Source: Bolinopsis microptera (lineage: Eukaryota > Ctenophora > Tentaculata > Lobata > Bolinopsidae). Taken from it: a DNA stretch of 64,000 bases. The notes beneath the pieces were generated by a model. The model saw nothing but the letters and a program-made list of their open reading frames with translations. It was not told the origin of the DNA and searched no databases. Location of the stretch: NCBI RefSeq assembly GCF_026151205.1, contig NC_087072.1:15166169-15230168 (forward strand). Direction: 5' to 3'. How positions within the stretch are numbered: position 1 is the stretch's first letter; every line of letters starts with the position of its first letter. A program made the position numbers and the translations under genes. Shown here piece after piece: positions 57,184 to 64,000 of this stretch.

Positions 57184-57662
57184 GCAGGGCAGGTAGGTTC
57201 TCTAAAAATTTGGGCATTGAGTTTGGGCCAAGCTTACGTACCTAATTTTTTAAGATACAGATAACAGACCGATATATTATATATAGGTATTATCATATCG
57301 GCAACGTGAGTTATATTATGCATTTCACAGTTTCTGCTCACATAGCTAAATTAAGTTAAATTTGATATAGAATACATTCTGCGAATTGATTCATAATACA
57401 TATTTGAAATGTTCCCGGTTCGTATTCTGAGAAAAGAAAAAAAAAACTGCTTTATAAAATTATAAAACGTGAAATGAGAACAACACAGAATAACAATATT
57501 ATACACAGAAATATCATAAATTCATTATTCACAACAACAAAAACCTGTGTGAAATAACTCTATCATTATATTATCTGTATAACCAGTCCAAATGTGTAAG
57601 AGCTGGTAATATTCTAGTTCCGCTAATACACTATGATAGAGTTGGGGAACTTATAGTCTTCC
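57184..57662. other. AT-rich spacer
   Basis: No gene or recognised repeat. The last part is the presumed 3' untranslated region of the minus-strand gene. Confidence 0.45.
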
Positions 57663-58772
57663 TTAGACCAGAGTGTAGATAAGAGCGACGAGGGGGAGGA
57701 GGAAGGCAGTGATGGTGGTGGCAGAGTTACACCCATCTCCTTTGCACTCAACACATGTGGTGTTAGCGACACAGGGTCCACATCCAGCGTGAGGGCTTAG
57801 GTATTCGGCGGCGGCAGCTTTCTCGGGACTGAAATTGTGAAGTTTATTATTTATTATTTATTATAATTAAATGGAATTTTGAATAAAACTACCATGAATA
57901 CAATGACAGAGTGTGAGACTACTGCCATTAGACTGAGGAGATTTTATGTTCATTTTGTTCCAGCCTGTTTAGGTGTAATTTAGATGAAGTCTCAAAACAA
58001 GTTAAGATTTAGTCGTAATAAACTAACCTGTTGCAGATAGCTTCGGTTGCTTCCAGTCTTTGGCAAGTTGTGGCGTTGACTGCTTGGGCAAACACCTTCG
58101 TTGCTGCGTCATATGCGAAATTGTAGCACATGAAGCTCTTGCCGGCTGCTTGAGGAACATTGCAAGATGCATTAGTTGCACCGGTGCATTCCATACAAGT
58201 TGCATCTTTAGTTCCTTCAGCACAAGCTCCACATGCGTAATCAACACCAGCTGAGAGTCCGGTGTATTCAACAAACTTGGGCCTGAAAAATAAGGATATA
58301 TTCATCATATTATTATCATCATACAATTTATCTAGTATTCCTAACTAAACTGTTTCATAATCAACGAGATATAATGTCTAATATCATTTGTATTTTCAAT
58401 ATTGCTTACATGCTACAAAGAGTTGCTGCAACTCCTCCATCTGCGGGGGCAGGGCAAGCAGCAGAATTAGTGGCGTTACCTTGGTTACACATAATAGCAG
58501 TGGGAGCTGGAGGATCTTGGGCAACTGAAAATACGGAATTGTAGTTAAATCATTGGGATAAAGTTCAGACGAGTTAATGATAGAATAGGGAATACTGTTT
58601 CAATACTGTTATAATTAATGTTCTTGATAATAATATGTTGTATAAACTGAAAAATATAAAGCACATTAAAATTATAATGCAGTGTGAATTGTAAATTATT
58701 AGTTTTTAATAATTGTAATATTAAGTTACCTGCGGCGACGATCAGGCATAGGGCAATAAACATAGAATTCAT
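57663..58772 (-). CDS. Secreted GPI-anchor-type cysteine-rich protein, four exons
   Basis: Exons: 58772-58730, 58524-58410, 58282-58028 and 57828-57663. All have GT-AG borders and matching phases, giving 579 nt or 192 aa. The N-terminus MNSMFIALCLIVAAVAQDPP is a signal peptide. The mature part is Ala/Thr-rich with about 18 cysteines, in two related blocks (ACGACAEGTKDATCMECTG and GCGPCVANTTCVECKGDGCN). NAT, NAS and NTT sites suggest N-glycosylation. The C-terminus GDGCNSATTITAFLLPLVAL plus a short hydrophobic end is a typical GPI-attachment signal. CKGDGCN recalls the C-x-x-x-x-CN end of Ly6/uPAR domains, but the cysteine spacing elsewhere does not prove that fold. It is expected on the outer cell surface. 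The function is unknown. Confidence 0.85.
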
Positions 58773-61665
58773 CTTGGATTGTGTTGAAGTTCTTGCTAGA
58801 ATTATAGTCATTAGGTAATCATTAAGTAAAATTAGTATATTCATTATCTAATTGATGTTAAAGAAATTATTAGAATAAACTTAGGTTGTAAGCTGTTATG
58901 AACATACTATTATGGTAACAATTAAATTAGTAATGGCAGGAAATTTGCTGTTCATAGTTCGAGTAAGTCAACACATTGCAGTACCTCCTTATTTTAGTAT
59001 ACATATAAATACTGATTAAGATTAATTGAGTACGATATAAGGTTTATGCGACTGGATATATGCCTTATGTAGGGTCAAGAAATATAAATTTTATATTGAA
59101 AGCGAAAGTAATCATGAATCTTTAGTAAAAACGATGAACACGACCTTGTGATTTGCAATGAAAACTACAAATTATCATACGGATTTGTGACTCTTAGGCA
59201 AAACTAAATGCTGTTAGAAACTGATTTGGAAGAGTGTAGACAGGCAGTGAAATAGCCAAGAGAGAGAGAGAGAGAGATATAACTTATGAAACTGATCAGA
59301 TTGAACCTTCTTATAATATGTGCTGCGCTACCATCGCCGTGAGGTCACAGCAAACCACATGACTTGCTTGACTGACCACGTGACATTACCGGGATGGAAC
59401 ATTACTGCTATCTGCGGTCTAATCGTTCTGCAGCACAATTTAATTAGAGTGACAGAATGGAGGGCCAGATAACGTAAGAGAAACTGGAGTGTTACAGTGA
59501 ACTTGTTGAGTCAGGTGATGATAAAGAATGTTGGGTTGCGCGTGTGGCAGTGTCGCTTCCCTTATCAACTTTCACTTTCACTTGCTGCACCCTCGGAGCA
59601 GTAAATATTTCCGGTATTTGATTTGAGAACTTGCAAATTAGATCAGGCTGGTAAGTGTGATATGTAAGGTGACGCGCCATCGATTAGTACTGTTGAAATT
59701 ATTTTCAGTGCTGATGATACCTTATATGAACCGAATATGAGCTGAACATCAGACCATGCAATGACCGAGGCTTATCTGTAATTTATCTGGTGACGTCAGA
59801 TATTTCATTTGTGAAAGTTACGTCAGAATAGAACATTTACCGTAATCCTTAAATTCCCTATGTTTTTAGAAATTATTGTTAGATGATAAAAGAACTTTTC
59901 TCTCCACTTGCCACCTGAGGTGTCGTCAGTTCGACCTATTATTACTCACCTCTATCTAGTGCTCTTATGACCTCATCAATCATTTAATCTCTATAATATT
60001 TGTTATCGTCAAGGCTGTTAAATTCGCCAATTTACTACTTCAAGTTATAATTTTTAGGGCTGTTAAATTCGCCAAGAAATGCGCGGAAAATTCGGTAAAA
60101 ATGCGGCCGTGGGAACACGTAGCATTCTCAAGTCTATTATCTATAATCTAGTTGGATGTGTGACGTTATACGTCAAGTCTCAAACTTACAAATCTCGACA
60201 AGTAGAGTTAATTTACTCCATAATGTCTTCGGTTATGAGCTAAATTTAACCCCTTGCGATATTGATCAGTACCCACGCTAGTCGCAAACCATTAACCACC
60301 CACTTGTTGCGGGAAGCACATTTTTTGGCAATATTCCGCCATATAAAACCAACTATCGTGAAACAACTACCGTATTTCTTTTTAAATGCGGCAATTTTCA
60401 GAGAAAAATTCGTAAGCGAATTTACTTCGAATAATAGTAATACGCGTAGTGTGAATTTCACAGCATTGGTTAACGTTAAACCAAGTTATCAGTTCTTTAT
60501 CAGCACTGGTTTCACTTTCTGTATCTTTCTGTTACAATCAGTCGTCTCATGCTTAGGTTGGGTGCAAGCCAAACTCACCGGTCAAGAATTACAAACAAGA
60601 TTTACGCTTTATCAGCTTTTCTGTGCCAGCAAAAGATATGAAATTTCCTTGGAAGCCCCAAAAGGTCTAATTGAATTTGGAAGTCAGGTCATTTGAAAAA
60701 CTTATCTATAAGCTACATTTTCCAAGCAAAGACATGACGTGATGACAGGTTATTCAAATAAACTTACTTCCGTTCCGTTCATATTATTATATTATATTTC
60801 TCAAATTGTCTGCTCTAGTCTCAACTGGCTGCAAAGAGGATAGGAGTGACAGAGCAAAGTAACCTTTTGACTAGGAAGGAGTGACGTATCACCATTTACC
60901 ATGTAAAGAAAGTGAAACTGATACTTTAAATCACGTGATGTGACGTCCCTTACGTTACTGTTCATGTACTCATCAAACTCTAATATTTCACTCTAAAAAA
61001 GTGAAAGGGAACTGGTCATGGTTTCACTTTCAGTCTTGCAATTTGCGGCTATTCGATTGTGATGCTGCTTCAGGCCTCTGAGGTCATTATACTGCTGGGC
61101 TAGAACTTTCTACAACTTTCTGCTTGATATGAGATTAGAGGCTACTGTAATTCTATCAGGGGTTTTATCACCAAAGATAGAGCTGGGAAATTTTAAGTTA
61201 AGTTTTATGTAACGGCCTTTTCACAGTAAATATGTCACGAACCGAGAAAAGTGACAGTCCTTTCACATACTCACATATAAAAACTTAAACTTCTAGACAC
61301 AATCTGTATTAAAATCTACTGGCCTATTCGCTCGCACCCTTAGGTGCCGAGATTGATACAATTTATGAATTACAGAATGACTTATATGCTGTCATGGCAA
61401 CCTTAATCACGTGTTCATTGTAATATTTCAAAAAAAGGAAGCGAGACTGTAAATTAAATTAAATCCAGCTTAATGAAACCGAAACAGTCCCATACGCTAA
61501 ATGTGATAATTAACAGAATTTAGCGGATTTGGATGGAGAACGGATATTCACACTTACTGACTTACATATTTCGCATTCTTAATATATAATAAGTGCCTCA
61601 TTAATGTAGACATTTACAAGTAGTTTAAGATGATAACCTTTAGTCTAACATGAGTATATAATAAT
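58773..61665. promoter_or_regulatory. Intergenic region with IRF/ISRE-like sites
   Basis: It lies between the divergent starts of the GPI-protein gene and the tail-anchored gene. Direct and inverted TTTCACTTTC words occur at 59567-59585 (two overlapping), 60508-60521, 60907-60921, 61001-61010 and 61018-61033; several fit the ISRE pattern GTTTCNNTTTC. TCACGTGA is at 60931-60938. A 144-codon frame at 60262-60696 has no family support. A short (GA)n run is at 59263-59278. Confidence 0.5.
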
Positions 61666-62187
61666 ATGTCAACAAACTATAACAAATACACACAATTAAA
61701 TAATATCTCAGGAGGAAGCATCTTGAGACCCATGATAGTAAAGGTTCTTGGCTTAAAGGACAATTATCCGCTAGGAGTCAAGGTATGTTTTAATGAAATT
61801 GTGATCACTCTCTTCTTTTTCAATGTTAATATTTTTGAGAGCATGCACAATAGCTTCTCCCCCCCCCCCCCCCCCCCCCACTCTCCCGCGTTATCTTATC
61901 AGTTTAAATTTCCGTACTTTCAGGCGCTGGATTGGCCGGAAGGTTTCAGTCTAACAAAAGCAAAGACACAATACAAAGAGAAACTCAACTCCCTGGAGCT
62001 GACACGAGAGCAGAAGGACAGTATAATAAGTATTAAAATGAAAGTTTTCCAGCTTAATAATAAGCTCATAAAGGAAGTGACACACTCAAAACAGAGTAAA
62101 GATGTCGCGTGGAAATACTTGGAGAGGATCCTTTTCGTTTTGTGCCTGATCATAGCTTTCCTTTTATTTTGGTATATGCGAAAATAA
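61666..62187 (+). CDS. Small tail-anchored membrane protein, two exons
   Basis: Exons 61666-61782 and 61924-62187 join in phase 0 (GTATGT donor, TTTCAG acceptor), giving 126 aa. Charged helical middle: KAKTQYKEKLNSLELTREQK, then VFQLNNKLIKEV, a possible coiled coil. A single C-terminal membrane segment (ILFVLCLIIAFLLFWY, about 106-122) is followed by MRK, so it is a tail-anchored (type IV) protein facing the cytosol. The intron has a run of 18 C. The frame read straight through the intron is open by chance. The start ATG at 61666 has no upstream in-frame extension that I can support, though an upstream exon is possible. The family is not recognised. Confidence 0.7.
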   Translation: MSTNYNKYTQLNNISGGSILRPMIVKVLGLKDNYPLGVKVCFNEIVITLFFFNVNIFESMHNSFSPPPPPPHSPALSYQFKFPYFQALDWPEGFSLTKAKTQYKEKLNSLELTREQKDSIISIKMKVFQLNNKLIKEVTHSKQSKDVAWKYLERILFVLCLIIAFLLFWYMRK

Positions 62188-62641
62188 CTCGAACACTCTT
62201 AAACTTACAACTCACAACCGTTCAGTGTTGATTGTTGCATTCAGGCGACAGAAAAATGTTTAATTAAGCGATTTATTTATTTGCAAGTTACAATAATTTT
62301 TGAAAGATTTGCTGTGAAAATCGTTTCAAGATTATGCCTTGATTTATAGATGAATAATTTATGTTTGAATTTCTATATTTAAACGTGGCCCGATATACCC
62401 GTACCCCCATGATGCATATATTTTACTGTTTCTTAATTGAAGTTATTTTGTTTTGAGAAGCTTGCTTGTCATTGTATGAAAAATAAAAGAGGTTGTCAAA
62501 AACGAAACAAGAAGTTTATAAATTACATCAATCACCATATGATAGTTATTTATAGCTCACTTTAATGTTATAAATAGATTTAAATAGATAAAAGACTCAT
62601 TAATTTTATTTAAATTGCTAGGTCGGGTAGAACTTCTCTCC

Positions 62642-63276
62642 ATGGCCCGGGGAAACCAGCGGGATTTAGCAAGAGAAAAAGCTGCAAAGAAAAACAAGGG
62701 TAAAAACAAAGGTAAAAACAGTCTGCATAGAATGCTTCCATTTTTCGGTTGTATCATATATCCAAATCAATCAAAATCAAATTTTAATTTGAAAATTTCA
62801 TCAAAAGAACAAAGAATTCAGGAATTTTCCTTAAAACTTTCTTCTTCAGAAACTAAAGATCAAGATGGTAACAAAGGTCTAACTCACACTCAACGGCAAG
62901 AGAGGGACGCTGAGGTTTACTTAATTAACAAACTTACTTGATTAACAAACTTACTTTATTAACAAACTTACTTAATTAACAAACTTACTTAATTAACAAA
63001 CTTACTTAATTAACAAACTTACTTAATTATCAATCTTTATGTGGATGAAGGAATGGCAAGTTTACTCTACGAAAATCAAACAAAGTAGGTTTTGTACAGA
63101 GAAATAGTTGGTAAACTTTATATTAGCGGTCGAGGGGCCAAAGCTAAGGGGACGGCACTATATTCATGATAATCCTGCTATTTAAAATAAATAAATACTT
63201 TCTCGTTCAGGTAATGAGAAAGAAACAAGAGGCAGCAGCGGCGAAGAAAGCGGAACAAGGCCAGAGTTCCAAATAG
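62642..63276 (+). CDS. SERF: SERF-family protein (small EDRK-rich factor), three exons
   Basis: Exons 62642-62711, 62850-62914 and 63211-63276 join in phases 1 and 0, giving 66 aa. It begins MARGNQRDLAREKAAKKNKG, the conserved 4F5/SERF N-terminus. The middle is GLTHTQRQERDAE, and the end is VMRKKQEAAAAKKAEQGQSS plus K. SERF proteins are small, highly charged, nucleic-acid-binding and promote amyloid nucleation in vitro; they occur in nucleus and cytosol. The length fits the family. A second donor 12 nt earlier (after 62699) is in the same phase and would drop four residues (GKNK-like), so alternative splicing is possible. Confidence 0.9.
62917..63027 (+). repeat. 17-bp tandem repeat TTAATTAACAAACTTAC
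   Basis: About six copies directly after exon 2 of the SERF-family gene, starting at the donor. The first copies differ by one base (TTGATTAAC, TTTATTAAC). Confidence 0.9.
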
Positions 63277-63779
63277 GTACCAGCTGGTAAAAGATCTCCA
63301 GTTTTCGGTCGATCAAGTATCTTTAATACCTTACTGTTGATAATATATTTAATATGGATTGATCGTATTCATAAGATTTTCTTTTTACGAATATTATTAT
63401 GTTTGATTGAAAAACTGAGTTTATAAAGTAGTTTTACCAAATCTTCTGAATTGAAATAAATTAGTTTTTTTTAGACAATCATAAACTGTGGCTAATAAGA
63501 CATTTTTATTTGCGTTGATATATAATATAATTATCATTTTGAAAACTGATATTATGCTACATAGTTTTATTGATTCTCCTACTAATTTACAATTTCCATT
63601 TAAAAGTAAATCAAATTTCAGTTCAGTTTTATAATCGCTACGGAGTCTTTAAATACTAACTTTAAACTAGTGAATTTATCTTAAGGCTAAATAATTGAAA
63701 CTTCAAATTCTAATTGATATCTTAACATGTAACAATTAATCTCACCAGAATATGTTGAAGTAACAACCCCCGCTGTAAA
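63277..63779. other. AT-rich intergenic region
   Basis: 3' end of the SERF-family gene (ATTGAAATAAATTAG near 63450) and the upstream region of the next gene. Nothing else was seen. Confidence 0.45.
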
Positions 63780-64000
63780 ATGTCAGAAGTGAGCGCAGCA
63801 CTGCAAGGTATCAGGAAGGGAGATGGCACGGACACCCAACCTGTTCTCCACCTGGTGGAACTGCTAAAGTCACGTGACACCTCCCACCTCCCCCAGCTCC
63901 TCACCCTCTCCCCCAGCTGTAGTGAGGTGTTCTCTTGGTGGGACAGGGGTCCCGGTCAGCACACCCAGTCAGCAGCCTGTTTTACACTGTTCGCCCTTCT
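63780..64000 (+). CDS. First exon of an unidentified gene, runs off the window
   Basis: ATG at 63780, open to the window end (73 codons). It begins MSEVSAALQGIRKGDGTDTQ, then LHLVELLKSRDTSHLPQLLT and EVFSWWDRGPGQHTQSAACF. The helical, leucine-rich pattern looks like the start of a HEAT- or armadillo-type repeat protein; an Urb1/Npa1-like ribosome-assembly factor is one idea but is not proven. The region is GC-richer than its surroundings. TCACGTGA at 63870-63877 lies inside the coding part. Confidence 0.55.
   Translation, partial: MSEVSAALQGIRKGDGTDTQPVLHLVELLKSRDTSHLPQLLTLSPSCSEVFSWWDRGPGQHTQSAACFTLFAL

Noticed and set aside
60262-60696. 144-codon frame
   Set aside because: No recognisable domain, and its region holds regulatory-like ISRE words; a real gene cannot be excluded but is not supported.
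61666-62187. Single-exon 173-aa frame
   Set aside because: It reads through a run of C (Pro repeats) flanked by good splice sites; the two-exon model is better.

Overview
This window looks like a transposon-rich piece of an invertebrate animal nuclear genome. The evidence is GT-AG split genes, a secreted GPI-anchor-type protein, a SERF-family protein, a heme-oxygenase-like gene, several non-LTR retrotransposon families, a Penelope-type fragment, a Polinton/Maverick, and many foldback or miniature DNA transposons. The sequence does not settle the phylum.

Layout. 1-2000 is the 3' part of a non-LTR retrotransposon. 5291-8699 is a 3.4 kb palindromic DNA element. 12503-24908 carries a host gene that I could assemble from eight phase-compatible exons (340 aa, unrecognised); its introns hold a CCCT tract and a (GA)n run of about 500 bp. 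25668-31213 is a mosaic of small GC-rich mobile repeats around a 4.07 kb foldback element (26912-30985, 9-bp target duplication) whose centre is about 87 tandem copies of a 32-bp minisatellite. A Penelope-type GIY-YIG fragment follows at 31274-31672, then a TA-flanked hairpin MITE at 32127-32453. 33458-40553 is an inverted-repeat element with many copies of a 15-bp motif; two retrotransposons have inserted into it.

41829-44120 holds the first three exons of a heme-oxygenase-like gene. Exons 1 and 2 lie between two inverted copies of a 508-bp MITE, and another inverted-repeat element sits downstream. 46464-55879 is a complete but small (9.4 kb) Polinton/Maverick-type element. It has 6-bp target duplications, AG-starting terminal repeats of about 530 bp, a protein-primed-type family B DNA polymerase gene and a spliced zinc-finger gene. 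I see no integrase, packaging ATPase, protease or capsid gene. Each terminal repeat carries a tRNA-like sequence, and four tandem 160-bp TATA-bearing repeats lie upstream of the polymerase.

To the right are two retrotransposon fragments (55886-57183). After them come host genes: a four-exon secreted, GPI-anchor-type cysteine-rich protein on the minus strand (57663-58772), a two-exon tail-anchored protein (61666-62187), a three-exon SERF-family gene (62642-63276), and the first exon of an unidentified gene that runs off the window (63780-64000).

Small-scale signals stand out too. The palindrome TCACGTGA occurs about 14 times, far above chance. IRF/ISRE-like TTTCACTTTC sites cluster between the GPI-protein gene and the tail-anchored gene. 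Very short (65-85 bp) transposons with perfect 8-9 bp target duplications nest inside one another.
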